Source: Candidatus Nitrosopumilus sp. (GTDB lineage Archaea > Thermoproteota > Nitrososphaeria > Nitrososphaerales > Nitrosopumilaceae). Taken from it: a stretch of DNA of 64,000 bases. Below are positions 49,452 to 59,930 of this stretch, one piece after another. The notes below the pieces were generated by a model. The model was not told where the DNA came from. It saw only the letters and a program-made list of their open reading frames with translations, and ran no database searches. The position numbers were made by a program, and so were the translations under genes. Position 1 is the stretch's first letter. Each line of letters opens with the position of its first letter. The stretch spans positions 1-64,000 of the forward strand of contig JAPFQF010000050.1 in NCBI GenBank assembly GCA_029255365.1. Direction: 5' to 3'.

Positions 49452-49500
49452 ATACCAAATTTATCAATAAGCTTAAGTTCGCATAAAATTTAAAAAAATA

Positions 49501-50181
49501 TTGAGTCTTGATCCAAACTACAAAGCCACATTTGTAATCCTAAACGACATAGAATCACACGGACTAGTCCAATTCAACAAGGAATACCACGATGGGGAAT
49601 TTTTTAAAAATTTCATGCAATTCAAAAGGGCGTTTTCACATTCAATCAGCGAGATAGTTAGCAAAATGGATTCGTTTCAAACAAGGCAAGAAGAAACGGT
49701 AATCTTTGCAATTTATTCTGAATTGTCATTCATAAATTCTCATTTAGACGTGATTGAAAAATTTCTAAAAACCGTCATCAGCCCCTCAAAAATCAAAGAT
49801 GGGTTTGATGAAAACACCACACTGGAAGAAATGCTGAAAAGAATTTGCAACAAAATGCAATATCCAGAAAAATTGAAAAATTCAATTAGAGGGTTGTTTC
49901 TAGTGGATTTCAGACATGCAATCGCACATCAGCGATTCTTAATTCAAAAAAACGGTCATGTTGTAATTTATCCAAATGATGAAGGCAAAAAACAGATTCT
50001 AAACATCAAGGATTTGGCAGATGGAGTCTTGCAAGTCACGGAAATACTCGACGCGATGGTGGATTGGTCAAATGGAACTGTAAGAAAACAAGATAAGAAA
50101 TCAAGTGTGCTAGACGAGGTAGTTGGTGATTTGACAAAGCAGGTTAAGGAATTGGATAAGAGATTAGACAGACTGGCATAA
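49501..50181 (+). CDS. HEPN-like helical protein, tentative
   Basis: 226 aa alpha-helical; 'FLVDFRHAIAHQRF' carries an Rx4H motif (RHAIAH). Confidence 0.45.
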   Translation: MSLDPNYKATFVILNDIESHGLVQFNKEYHDGEFFKNFMQFKRAFSHSISEIVSKMDSFQTRQEETVIFAIYSELSFINSHLDVIEKFLKTVISPSKIKDGFDENTTLEEMLKRICNKMQYPEKLKNSIRGLFLVDFRHAIAHQRFLIQKNGHVVIYPNDEGKKQILNIKDLADGVLQVTEILDAMVDWSNGTVRKQDKKSSVLDEVVGDLTKQVKELDKRLDRLA

Positions 50182-50186
50182 GCAAT

Positions 50187-50852
50187 CTATTGTAATCTGT
50201 TCAGATAGTACTTCTCAACTCGTTCCGCCATTGGCCCCACATAGTCATCACACGTTTTGATAAATTCCTGCCGAGTGTTTTTCTCGCTGCTGACTAGAAT
50301 GACCACCTGGTTGATTTTCTGACCGGTTGCCTCCTCAAACATTTGAGCATAGCAGGTAGTTTGCAGATAATACTCATACATGTAATCGTCAATCTGAGGT
50401 TTTCGTTTGGTCTTGTAGTCAATTATTGACAATTCTCCGTTATACTCTGCAATCAAGTCACTGGTTCCTGCAACCTGCAGTCTGTCTGAATACATCCTCT
50501 GCTCAATACACGTAACATCCGAAATATTGTCAAGGAAAGGTTTCAAATTATTAAAATGCGCTATGGGCAGCAAATCAAATTCCTCCAGAGCCAAACTATG
50601 TGTCAGGTAATCCTCTATGATTTTGTGGGATTGCGTCCCGATGTCTTGCGCTTGCTTTGTTATGTATTCGTGAGCCGGTTCGTTTTCCTTCCATATTTGT
50701 AATCCATTTTTCTTGTGTTCTGGTGCGGTTGCAGAAAGTATTGTGCTGATTGAGGGATAAATTTTGTCAAATTTGGTCTGATACCAATGCCCATCATCCC
50801 TATCCAAGAGCACTGGCTCCCTGGCCTTCAACACAGGTGCGAAATTTGCCAC
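50187..50852 (-). CDS. PD-(D/E)XK nuclease superfamily (MGME1/phage exonuclease-like)
   Basis: 221 aa; 'VAGTSDLIAEYNGELSIIDYKTKRKPQ' (GxxD...DYKT) with downstream 'QTTCYAQMFEE'. Confidence 0.75.
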   Translation of the reverse strand: MANFAPVLKAREPVLLDRDDGHWYQTKFDKIYPSISTILSATAPEHKKNGLQIWKENEPAHEYITKQAQDIGTQSHKIIEDYLTHSLALEEFDLLPIAHFNNLKPFLDNISDVTCIEQRMYSDRLQVAGTSDLIAEYNGELSIIDYKTKRKPQIDDYMYEYYLQTTCYAQMFEEATGQKINQVVILVSSEKNTRQEFIKTCDDYVGPMAERVEKYYLNRLQ

Positions 50853-50891
50853 AGGAAAATTCAGATTAAGTAGTTATTGAATATTTGGACG

Positions 50892-51299
50892 TTACATCAT
50901 TTTTTTAAATTTGTCAAACTCTGATCTTGTTTTTACAAACTGATCAGTTACAATTTTTCTTAATGAGAATAGATTATCCATGGAATCATTAACGATGTGT
51001 ATCGATTCATCAAAGATCACGGCATCAATGAATTCCTCATCAGGATATACAGTGTATTCAAAGAATTCAGAATCGGTTTGAATCTTCAGTTTGAATCCCA
51101 TTAGCAATCCAAGATCATCATGCTTGTTCAAAAACCCCAACAGGCTGGCCCTCAAGGAGGAATCATTTGGCAGGGAGGCATACCTGGAATCATTTTGATT
51201 GTCAATGATGCATGCCACAGGATTTCCCTTTACGTGTAAAACCTTGGAATTGTGGGTCAGTACAAATTCGTCAGAATTTGGCATTTTGTCTAAAGGCAT
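50892..51299 (-). CDS. Hypothetical protein
   Basis: 135 aa ORF. Confidence 0.55.
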   Translation of the reverse strand: MPLDKMPNSDEFVLTHNSKVLHVKGNPVACIIDNQNDSRYASLPNDSSLRASLLGFLNKHDDLGLLMGFKLKIQTDSEFFEYTVYPDEEFIDAVIFDESIHIVNDSMDNLFSLRKIVTDQFVKTRSEFDKFKKMM

Positions 51300-51356
51300 G
51301 ATCAGAGTGTAGATAATTTCATTAAATAAGTTGGGCCAGCGTTTGCAGTTTAGGAT

Positions 51357-51587
51357 CTAATCTTTAGATTCATCATACTTTTCATCAGATTCATAATTTT
51401 CTTTAAGATCAAGCTCATGTTGTTCTTCCCTCATCTCCTCTTGTTCAGATGCAATGTTTTCAGATTTTTTTGCATTACTTTCAGATTTTTTTGCATTACT
51501 ATTAGGTTCGTTTGCCTTGTCTCTAACCTTTTTCATGACACAGAATTTGCTCAGTGTTTTTTTCCATTCCATAACCAACATATGCAA
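51357..51587 (-). CDS. Charged protein with short tandem repeat
   Basis: 76 aa; SNAKKSESNAKKSE tandem heptads; acidic tail resembles the 49326 ORF. Confidence 0.45.
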   Translation of the reverse strand: MHMLVMEWKKTLSKFCVMKKVRDKANEPNSNAKKSESNAKKSENIASEQEEMREEQHELDLKENYESDEKYDESKD

Positions 51588-51717
51588 AACTAGGTTTTAA
51601 GTATGTTTAAAAACAGGTTTTGGAATTGGTCAATTTTTGAGTCAGAAATTCAAAATTAATGTAAAGTTTTTGATTCTCATCGGTTCATTAATGGTAATTT
51701 AATCTAAAATTTTATTC

Positions 51718-54366
51718 ATGAAATTTTGTTCCAACTGTGACTCTAGGCTTGTACAAAGCTACGAGGATGTTGGAGGGCCATGGGTTTGCCCAAAGTGTAA
51801 TCCTGAAAAAATCCTGGTAAAAATGCCAAGTTACGGTGTAAACTATTCTGGAAAAACAAAACAGTGCTCCAAAGGTTGCGGTGCAGAGATTTACTGGGAC
51901 GAGGGATTCAAATCAGACAGTGGAAAGTTCATCCCCATGGATTCAAGGACAGATGAGCCCCACAGATGTGAAGGTCCAACCGAATCAGGAACGCCATATT
52001 ATCCAGACGAAATTAAAAAATACGCAAAACCAAAACCAAAGGAACAGGAGAATAAAATTCCGTTACCTCAAAGCATGCTGTATGATATTTCCAAAATTCC
52101 AAGATCATTAATTGACAACGACCCAATAATTCGAGAAATTGTTCAGGGGCACAAGGAGGAGGCACTTGCACTGATTCATTATGAAAGACTAATCGCGCCA
52201 GAATCTGAAAAAATTCCAATTGGAACTCTAAAGGATGTACTGTCGGAAAACATCATCAAAGGTTTAGAAAAATATGGGTTTACCGGACTGCTGCCATTTC
52301 AAGAGGAATCAGTCAGAGCTATCCTAAAGGGGGATAACTCCATCATCTCGGCCCCCACAGGTTCTGGAAAAACAGAGGCATTTGTAATTCCGATCCTACA
52401 GAAAATTTCAGAGAACCCATATCCCGGAGTTTTCACATTACTCGTGTATCCGCTTAATGCCCTAATTGATGACCAGGTATCAAAAATCTCAGATCTGATT
52501 CAAAAGTGCAAACTAGCCGACAAAATGACAGTCTATTCCATCCATGGAGGCCAGAGCACGGATTACAAGGACATGATAATCTCCGACGCAAGTCAGAAAT
52601 CATTAATCATTGCAACAAATTTTGATTTTATCAACTATCACCTGATCTTGCAAGACAAAAAATGGAATGAGTTATTCAAAAATGCAAAAATCATAGTGAT
52701 GGATGAAGCACATTCCTATACCAGTTTTCACGGCTCTAACGTGTACCAAGTTCTTAAAAGAATGAAAAGATACATGGGCAAAGTTCAGTTTGTGGGATCG
52801 TCTGCCACCCTGGATAATTCAAAAGAATTTTTTTCAGACATGTTTGATTTGCCTGAGGATTCATTCACATACATCAAAAGCAAATTCAGACGAAAGCAGA
52901 ACATGCACATGTTTTTCATAATGCCTAGAAAATTCAAACAGAGAACCACGATGGAGATGCTCTCATCAATATGTTACAAAAACAAATCAACACAACTGGT
53001 TTTCAGCAATTCCCACAACGATGCAGAGTTTCTTGCGTCAAATGTTGAAGAGGCAAACAGCGGAATCAGAATCCAGATTCACAGGGGCGGCCTAGATCAA
53101 AAGGACAGGAAACTTTACGAATCTCAAATGAAATCAGGGGAACTAGACGTTCTATCATGCACACCGACATTGGAGCTTGGAATAGACATCGGGCATGTCG
53201 ATGTAGTGATTTCTGCATTTAAAAACGAGCTTGATTCATTCATCCAAAGGATAGGCAGAGCCGGAAGAATGGGTCAGAAATCCTATGCCATCTGTGTTTT
53301 TGATCCAGACGATGCAGCATGTCATTACTTTGCACGCCACATGGAGGAATACCTCTCACAAGACCACATAATTTCGATCAACAAGGAAAATCCAATGATA
53401 TCAGAGAAACATGAGGAGTCAGTAGAGATCGAAGAACAGTCTGCAGATGAATCGGATAAATCCCAATTCTTTGATTTTGCAAACAGCGTCAACTTGCGAG
53501 GAGCGTCAGGGGAAATCGAGATATACTACAATTCAAGAAAAATTGGAACACGCGGAGTTCCTGTAGGGTACTACCAGTTGCATCAAAAGGCAATCTATCA
53601 CTTTAACAAGCAAAACTATGAGGTAAATTCGCTGATAAAATCGCAGAATGGAGCAAGGGCATATCTGATAAGATCAAACGAGAAAGGGAAAAGAACGATG
53701 CCGATTGTAAAAACGTCAATCGTTCAGACATCGGAAGGCAAGGCAATTCACAGAGACATCGAGGTAAAATCCAAAAAAATATCATTGCGTTATGGAATAA
53801 TCTCACTTGACCGAACCATTACAGGCTACATGAAGGGGAATTACAATGAATCATCAGACAAATTCACAACGCATAGCGGAGGCAGCATGCCAGGCTGGAG
53901 GAATTTCCACTGGAAATCAAAGCATTCCGCAGTAAGCATAACACTCCCACAAGAATTCATATCGAAGGCAATTTCAGATTCGAAGAGCCCGATAGTCAGC
54001 GACCCGAAAGTCCACACCATATCACATGTGTTGCTCAACGCAGGCAAGATTCTGACGAAGGCCGAGTCAAGCGACATTGACGTGTATTATGAAAAAGGAG
54101 TAATCTATATTTTTGATAATTCCTCAGACGGGTTTAACGGGTGCAGTAAGATCATATATGATGAGTTTGAAAAAGTCCTCAACACGGGATTTGCACTAGT
54201 GCATGATTGCGATTGCCCAACTGATGAAAAACAAAAAGAAGAAGAGAAGGATTGGGGAGGATGTCCAAAATGCACGTTTTCGACAAATTATTGCCAGACA
54301 AAAAACAAGGAGCTATCCAAAGACAGTGCAAAAGAATTTTTTTCTGTTTTCAAATCATCTTCATAA
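51718..54366 (+). CDS. DEAD/DEAH helicase with zinc modules and C-terminal DUF1998-like region (MrfA/YprA-like)
   Basis: 882 aa; 'SAPTGSGKTEAF', 'VMDEAHSY', 'SSATLDN', 'TPTLELGIDIGHVD', 'QRIGRAGRMGQ'; C-terminal 'CDCP...GGCPKC...C'. Confidence 0.9.
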   Translation: MKFCSNCDSRLVQSYEDVGGPWVCPKCNPEKILVKMPSYGVNYSGKTKQCSKGCGAEIYWDEGFKSDSGKFIPMDSRTDEPHRCEGPTESGTPYYPDEIKKYAKPKPKEQENKIPLPQSMLYDISKIPRSLIDNDPIIREIVQGHKEEALALIHYERLIAPESEKIPIGTLKDVLSENIIKGLEKYGFTGLLPFQEESVRAILKGDNSIISAPTGSGKTEAFVIPILQKISENPYPGVFTLLVYPLNALIDDQVSKISDLIQKCKLADKMTVYSIHGGQSTDYKDMIISDASQKSLIIATNFDFINYHLILQDKKWNELFKNAKIIVMDEAHSYTSFHGSNVYQVLKRMKRYMGKVQFVGSSATLDNSKEFFSDMFDLPEDSFTYIKSKFRRKQNMHMFFIMPRKFKQRTTMEMLSSICYKNKSTQLVFSNSHNDAEFLASNVEEANSGIRIQIHRGGLDQKDRKLYESQMKSGELDVLSCTPTLELGIDIGHVDVVISAFKNELDSFIQRIGRAGRMGQKSYAICVFDPDDAACHYFARHMEEYLSQDHIISINKENPMISEKHEESVEIEEQSADESDKSQFFDFANSVNLRGASGEIEIYYNSRKIGTRGVPVGYYQLHQKAIYHFNKQNYEVNSLIKSQNGARAYLIRSNEKGKRTMPIVKTSIVQTSEGKAIHRDIEVKSKKISLRYGIISLDRTITGYMKGNYNESSDKFTTHSGGSMPGWRNFHWKSKHSAVSITLPQEFISKAISDSKSPIVSDPKVHTISHVLLNAGKILTKAESSDIDVYYEKGVIYIFDNSSDGFNGCSKIIYDEFEKVLNTGFALVHDCDCPTDEKQKEEEKDWGGCPKCTFSTNYCQTKNKELSKDSAKEFFSVFKSSS

Positions 54367-54636
54367 AAAAGATTCGTCAGATCAGTGAAGATGTTTTTGA
54401 AAAATTCACTTTGGACACAGTGTCTTTCATGAGTTGAAGTTTTGCCAATCTGTTCAACTCAGTATCAATCAACACGTCAAGGGCATCGACAAATCCAACC
54501 GCCAAAAACTTTGCAGGCTGGAGTCACGCTTAATGGTCCTTAGGTGAATTCATGTAGTCTTTAGCACATTTCACAACATTACAAAAGTAATCAATTATAA
54601 AAAATACCAGCTAATTACCAAGAATGAATATCGAAT

Positions 54637-54837
54637 TCAAGGATTATTCGATTGTAATGAATAATGAACGTCGCAAAATAGAACAATGCCGTTAGGTAGT
54701 GTTTTAGCAGTTATGCTGTGACCGTCCTGTAGGCCTTTCCCACAAACATAGCACTCCACCTTACTAACTGATGTTAAAACAGTTTGAGATTTTAAAATCT
54801 GCATATCGTGTATGATTGTTTGATTTCCACCGTGCAT
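54637..54837 (-). CDS. Small zinc-binding-like hypothetical protein
   Basis: 66 aa; 'VECYVCGKGLQDGHSITAKTLPNGIVLFCDVHY'. Confidence 0.55.
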   Translation of the reverse strand: MHGGNQTIIHDMQILKSQTVLTSVSKVECYVCGKGLQDGHSITAKTLPNGIVLFCDVHYSLQSNNP

Positions 54838-54934
54838 GATGAGAGTTGTACGATCAACTAGACTATAAAGGTACCGTACTATACCGTAATAATTCCATGC
54901 CTAAAAAATGAGCAGGATTAGACAAGAATGAGCA

Positions 54935-56338
54935 TTGTTGAATTTACTCATCAATTTAAATAATAAACCACCTGAATTTTGTCTATGGGTGGACACCTTT
55001 GGAAATGCGCAAGCAAAAGTAATACCACTAGATTTATCTGAAAATCAATTTCAAATTTACAATAAGATTTCAAGGAACTATTCGCATTCGTTTCTATTTG
55101 AATCGCTCACAGGTCCCGAAGTTCTAGCTGAGACATCCGTCATGGGCTTTGATCCTAAAATAATTCTCAAGGGGTATTCAGACAAAGTTGAAATCATCCA
55201 AAACGAGAAAACTGTTACAATACAAACGTCAGACCCGTTCTCTGAGCTGAAAAAACTGCTAGGGAAATCAAATGATCAAAGTTACAGATATCTCGGAGGG
55301 GCAGTTGGCATCGTAAACTATGATGCAATCAGGTTGGTCGAAGACATAGAGGATTCCCACAATTCCCCACAGCCGCTGATTGAATTCGGGATATATGATG
55401 ACGGGATATTATACGATAAAATACACGAAAAGTTATTCTACTTTTATCACGGTGAGAACAGATTTGATAAATTTGTAATGGGTGATGATACGTTTGGAGA
55501 ATTTCACGCAAGTGACGTCATACCAAACATGGACGAATTAAAATACTCAGAAATTGTAAACAAGGCAAAAAAATACATCCATGACGGGGATGTTTTCCAA
55601 GTAGTGTTGTCTAGAAAATTTGCATTTGACACAAACGGGGACAACCTAACACTGTACAAAACACTGAGAAATCTAAATCCGTCGCCATACATGTATCACC
55701 TAAAGCAAGGCAGCAAAACAATCATTGGTGCATCACCTGAAATGCTAGTTAGAATTACCAATGACAAAGTAGAGACATTCCCAATTGCAGGAACTAGAAA
55801 AATTACAGACGATGAAGAGAAAAACAGAGAATTGTCCGAGGAATTAATTCATGATGAAAAAGAATTGGCAGAGCACACAATGCTTGTAGATTTAGGCAGA
55901 AATGATATCGGGAAGGTTTGCAAATACGGTTCAGTCCATCCAGAATCACTGATGGAGATAAAGCGATTCAGTCATGTCCAGCACATCGTAAGTCACGTTG
56001 TAGGCAATTTGGCGCCTGAAAACGACATGTTTGATGCATTTCAGGCAGTTTTTCCCGCAGGGACAGTGTCAGGGGCACCAAAAGTTAGAGCAATGGAGAT
56101 CATCGATGAACTGGAAACTGAGGCAAGAGGGCCGTACGCCGGAGCAGTAGGATATTTCTCATACAACGGGTGTTGCGACTTTGCAATTGCAATCAGAAGC
56201 ATATTCATTGAAAATGACAAAGGCTTTGTCCAGTCAGGTGCAGGCATAGTGTCAGACTCTGTTGCAGTAAATGAATTCAAAGAGACGGAACACAAAGCTG
56301 GTGCCATGCTTCAAGCATTAAAGGAGGCATCAGATTGA
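54935..56338 (+). CDS. trpE: Anthranilate synthase component I
   Basis: 'LKQGSKTIIGASPEMLVRI', 'PIAGTRKI', 'FPAGTVSGAPKVRAMEIIDELE'; true start may be internal. Confidence 0.95.
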   Translation: MLNLLINLNNKPPEFCLWVDTFGNAQAKVIPLDLSENQFQIYNKISRNYSHSFLFESLTGPEVLAETSVMGFDPKIILKGYSDKVEIIQNEKTVTIQTSDPFSELKKLLGKSNDQSYRYLGGAVGIVNYDAIRLVEDIEDSHNSPQPLIEFGIYDDGILYDKIHEKLFYFYHGENRFDKFVMGDDTFGEFHASDVIPNMDELKYSEIVNKAKKYIHDGDVFQVVLSRKFAFDTNGDNLTLYKTLRNLNPSPYMYHLKQGSKTIIGASPEMLVRITNDKVETFPIAGTRKITDDEEKNRELSEELIHDEKELAEHTMLVDLGRNDIGKVCKYGSVHPESLMEIKRFSHVQHIVSHVVGNLAPENDMFDAFQAVFPAGTVSGAPKVRAMEIIDELETEARGPYAGAVGYFSYNGCCDFAIAIRSIFIENDKGFVQSGAGIVSDSVAVNEFKETEHKAGAMLQALKEASD

Positions 56339-56931
56339 AATTCCTGATAATTGACAACTACGATTCGTTTGTGTACAATATTGCACAATACCTAGGAGAA
56401 CTAGGAGTAGAGTGTGACGTGATTAGAAATGACAAAATTACATTGCAGCAAATTAGAGAGAAAAATTACGACGCCATAATAATTTCGCCGGGTCCAGGAA
56501 CTCCAGAGGATAGAAAATACTTTGGAGTGTGCTCAGAAGTCATAAAGGACATTGGACCTCACACGCCAATTCTAGGGGTATGCCTAGGGCATCAGGGAAT
56601 CATTCAAGCATTTGGAGGCAAAGTTACCAATGCAGGTTGTGTAAGACACGGAAAGACAAGCCCCGTGAATCACAGTAATTCAAAACTATTCACAGATGTA
56701 AAAAATCCGTTCAGAGCAACGAGATATCACAGCTTGGTCGGAGACAAAACCGTAATCCCTGACGTGTTGCAAGTTACTGCAACTGCGTCAGATGATGGGG
56801 AAATCATGGCAATCGAACACAAGGAATATCTCATTCAGGGAGTTCAGTTCCATCCAGAATCAATAATGACAGAAGACGGGAAAAAAATTCTCAGTAATTT
56901 CATCAGGCAAGTAAAGGACAGAAAAAAATGA
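56335..56931 (+). CDS. trpG: Anthranilate synthase component II (glutamine amidotransferase)
   Basis: 'ISPGPGTPEDRKYFG...ILGVCLGHQGI...GVQFHPESI'. Confidence 0.95.
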   Translation: MKFLIIDNYDSFVYNIAQYLGELGVECDVIRNDKITLQQIREKNYDAIIISPGPGTPEDRKYFGVCSEVIKDIGPHTPILGVCLGHQGIIQAFGGKVTNAGCVRHGKTSPVNHSNSKLFTDVKNPFRATRYHSLVGDKTVIPDVLQVTATASDDGEIMAIEHKEYLIQGVQFHPESIMTEDGKKILSNFIRQVKDRKK

Positions 56932-57974
56932 TTTCAAATTTCATCACCAAATTACAAGAAAAAACAGATCTTACATATGATGAGATGAATCAGATCATGA
57001 CAGATATCCTGTCAGGTAAAACAAACGACACGCAAAATGCAGATTTTCTATCACATCTTGCAGAGAAAGGGGAGACGGACGATGAATTGCTTGGAATGCT
57101 TGACAAGATGCAGGAATTTTCACTCAAAGTTGAGGCTAAAAATCAAGGAACAGTCATAGATATGTGCGGTACAGGGGGGGACAAACTCCAGACATTCAAC
57201 ATCTCCACCACAGCGTCATTTGTGGTGGCAGCGGCTGGTGGAATCGTTGCAAAACACGGAAACCGCTCAAGTTCAGGGGTTTCAGGAAGTGCAGATATTT
57301 TTGAATATTTCGGATATGATTTAAATTCAGAGCCAAACAAAATCGCAGATATTTTACAAAAACACAACATTTGTTTTATGTTTGCACAAAAGTTTCATCC
57401 TGCAATGAGACATGTGTCAGCGGCTAGAAAACAGTTAGGAAAAAGAACTGCGTTTAACCTGTTAGGACCGATATCAAATCCAGCTGGAGTGAAAAACCAG
57501 CTAGTTGGGGTTTTCTCTACAGAGTATCTGGACAGATTGCCATCAATTCTCAAAAGAAGGGGGGCAGAAAACATCATGACTGTTCGCTCGGATGACGGTA
57601 TGGATGAGTTCTCCACCAGTGCAATGAATCGCGTATGTGTGTTAAAAAATGACAAAGTGTTAATGAATGCAATCGACCCCGAAATAGTAGGCTTGCATAA
57701 ATCATCTTTAAAAGATATTCAAATCAAAACCAAAGAAGATGCAGTAACATCGTTTGTAAGAGTGTTAAACGACACAGCAAATAGGGCAATGATTGAAACT
57801 ACTGCGCTAAATGCAGCTGGCGGGTTAATAGTTGCAAACATTTCTAAAAACTTTGAAGAGGCTGTAGAATTGGCATTAGATACAATAAAAAGCGGAAAAG
57901 CATTTTCAACGTTAGAGAAATTTGTACGGGATACAGGGGACATATCAAAATTAAAGGAGATCAGCGATGGCTGA
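56928..57974 (+). CDS. trpD: Anthranilate phosphoribosyltransferase
   Basis: 'DMCGTGGDKLQTFNISTTASFVVAAAGGIVAKHGNRSSSG'. Confidence 0.95.
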   Translation: MISNFITKLQEKTDLTYDEMNQIMTDILSGKTNDTQNADFLSHLAEKGETDDELLGMLDKMQEFSLKVEAKNQGTVIDMCGTGGDKLQTFNISTTASFVVAAAGGIVAKHGNRSSSGVSGSADIFEYFGYDLNSEPNKIADILQKHNICFMFAQKFHPAMRHVSAARKQLGKRTAFNLLGPISNPAGVKNQLVGVFSTEYLDRLPSILKRRGAENIMTVRSDDGMDEFSTSAMNRVCVLKNDKVLMNAIDPEIVGLHKSSLKDIQIKTKEDAVTSFVRVLNDTANRAMIETTALNAAGGLIVANISKNFEEAVELALDTIKSGKAFSTLEKFVRDTGDISKLKEISDG

Positions 57975-58743
57975 AAATATTTTACGAAAACTTGTGAATA
58001 ATTCACAGATGGCAATAGATGACGGGGTTTACGAAGTCGAAGCTGTTTTGAAAAAATCAACCAAAGATTTCATCCAGATAATAAACACAAACCCACATGC
58101 CACACTGCTAACTGAGATAAAATTTGCATCGCCATCTCTAGGTAAAATCAAGACGCTGACGGATCCTGTAAGCATAGCAAAGCAAATGATTGCGGGGGGA
58201 TCAAAAGCGCTGTCAGTTTTGACTCAGCCACACCTGTTTCAGGGCTCACCAGAATATTTCATGAAGGTAAGGGAGGCGGTGGATGTGCCAATGCTCATGA
58301 AAGACATCATGATCGATAAAATTCAAATCGACGCTGCAAAAAAGATGGGGGCAGATTACATGCTAGTCATACAGTCATTGTTTGATCAAAAGTTCCTCCC
58401 AGACATTAACGAATTCATAGATTACGGTCACAAGCAAGGATTGCAGATTTTGTTGGAAGTGCATACAAAACAAGAGCTCCAAAATGCGTTGAACACGGAT
58501 GCGGATTTAATTGGAATCAACAACAGGAATCTAGACACGTTGGAGATTGATCTTAAAACTACGGAGAATATCCTTACTGGAGTAGAGAAATCAAGACCGA
58601 TACTATCCGAGAGCGGAATTAATACACCGGAGGATATCCAGTATCTAAAAAAGTGCGGCGCAGACGCGTTTTTGATAGGTTCAAGTATAATGAAAAGTGC
58701 CAACATTGAAGAGCAAGTAAAAAAATTGGTGAATGCGTATTGA
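57967..58743 (+). CDS. trpC: Indole-3-glycerol phosphate synthase
   Basis: '[13 protein letters not shown]...[15 protein letters not shown]...LMKDIMID...[14 protein letters not shown]'. Confidence 0.95.
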   Translation: MAENILRKLVNNSQMAIDDGVYEVEAVLKKSTKDFIQIINTNPHATLLTEIKFASPSLGKIKTLTDPVSIAKQMIAGGSKALSVLTQPHLFQGSPEYFMKVREAVDVPMLMKDIMIDKIQIDAAKKMGADYMLVIQSLFDQKFLPDINEFIDYGHKQGLQILLEVHTKQELQNALNTDADLIGINNRNLDTLEIDLKTTENILTGVEKSRPILSESGINTPEDIQYLKKCGADAFLIGSSIMKSANIEEQVKKLVNAY

Positions 58744-59930
58744 AATATCCTAAAAACGGCAGATTCGGAGAGTTTGGCGGAAAGTACATTCCAGAAACTT
58801 TAGTTCCGGCAATTGAAGAATTAGAAGAAAACTATCTCAAATTTAAAAACGATAAAGAATTCAAAAAGGAATTGGACTACTATCTCAAAGTCTATGCCGG
58901 AAGACCCACACCGCTATACTATGCAAAAAATTTATCAGAAAAATTGGGCGGGGGCAAAATCTATCTCAAGCGAGAAGATCTGCTTCATGGGGGGGCTCAC
59001 AAAATAAACAACACACTAGGCCAAGCATTGCTTGCAAAAAAAATGAACAAGAAAAGGATCATCGCAGAAACAGGGGCAGGGCAACACGGAGTTGCAACCG
59101 CAATGGCATGCGCAGCATTAGGAATGAAGGCAGAAGTCTACATGGGGTACAGAGATACGATAAGACAAAAACAAAACGTACTTCGAATGAACATGCTTGG
59201 GTGCAAAGTTCATCCAGTCAAATCAGGCTCTAAAACACTCAAGGACGCAATTAATGAGGCAATTCGTGACTGGATTACAAACGTGGAGAACACATACTAT
59301 TTGCTAGGATCTGCAGTAGGTCCACACCCATACCCTGTGATGGTGAGAGACTTTCAAAGTGTGATTGGGAATGAGATCAAATCACAGATGAAGAAGATCA
59401 ACAACAAATATCCCGATACTGTAATTGCGTGTGTTGGTGGGGGTTCTAATGCAATTGGAACATTCTATCCTCTAGTAGATTCGAATTCAGAAATTATCGG
59501 CGTGGAAGCTGCAGGACACGGATTAAAATCAAAAATGCATTCAGCGACATTGTCAGCTGGAAGTAAAGGAGTGCTGCATGGAATGATGACGTATCTGCTA
59601 CAAGACAGCGAAGGTCAAGTTACAGAGACACATAGCATTTCAGCAGGGTTGGATTATCCCGGAGTCGGCCCTGAGCATTCGTATTACAAAGACACTAAAC
59701 GCATAAAATATCATTCAGCGACAGACGCAGAAGTAATCGACGCATTTCTACTATTAACCAGAACGGAAGGAATCATCCCAGCTTTGGAATCATCCCATGC
59801 AATTGCAGAGGCAATCAAGGTTGCAAGAAAGAGTAAGAAATCAGAGTCAATCGTAGTTACTCTTTCTGGAAGAGGGGATAAAGACATAGAAGAGGTACAA
59901 AATTATCTGAGAGAACATGGCAAGAATTAA
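58740..59930 (+). CDS. trpB: Tryptophan synthase beta chain
   Basis: '[23 protein letters not shown]...[24 protein letters not shown]'. Confidence 0.97.
   Translation: MKYPKNGRFGEFGGKYIPETLVPAIEELEENYLKFKNDKEFKKELDYYLKVYAGRPTPLYYAKNLSEKLGGGKIYLKREDLLHGGAHKINNTLGQALLAKKMNKKRIIAETGAGQHGVATAMACAALGMKAEVYMGYRDTIRQKQNVLRMNMLGCKVHPVKSGSKTLKDAINEAIRDWITNVENTYYLLGSAVGPHPYPVMVRDFQSVIGNEIKSQMKKINNKYPDTVIACVGGGSNAIGTFYPLVDSNSEIIGVEAAGHGLKSKMHSATLSAGSKGVLHGMMTYLLQDSEGQVTETHSISAGLDYPGVGPEHSYYKDTKRIKYHSATDAEVIDAFLLLTRTEGIIPALESSHAIAEAIKVARKSKKSESIVVTLSGRGDKDIEEVQNYLREHGKN

Noticed and set aside
50187-50852. Considered as Cas4
   Set aside because: PD-(D/E)XK core is present but there is no Cys cluster for a 4Fe-4S site and no CRISPR context; MGME1/phage-exonuclease-like is the better fit.
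51718-54366. Considered as a DISARM DrmA/DrmB locus
   Set aside because: Helicase and DUF1998-like parts are in one protein and no methyltransferase or PLD nuclease is nearby, so it is more like MrfA/YprA.
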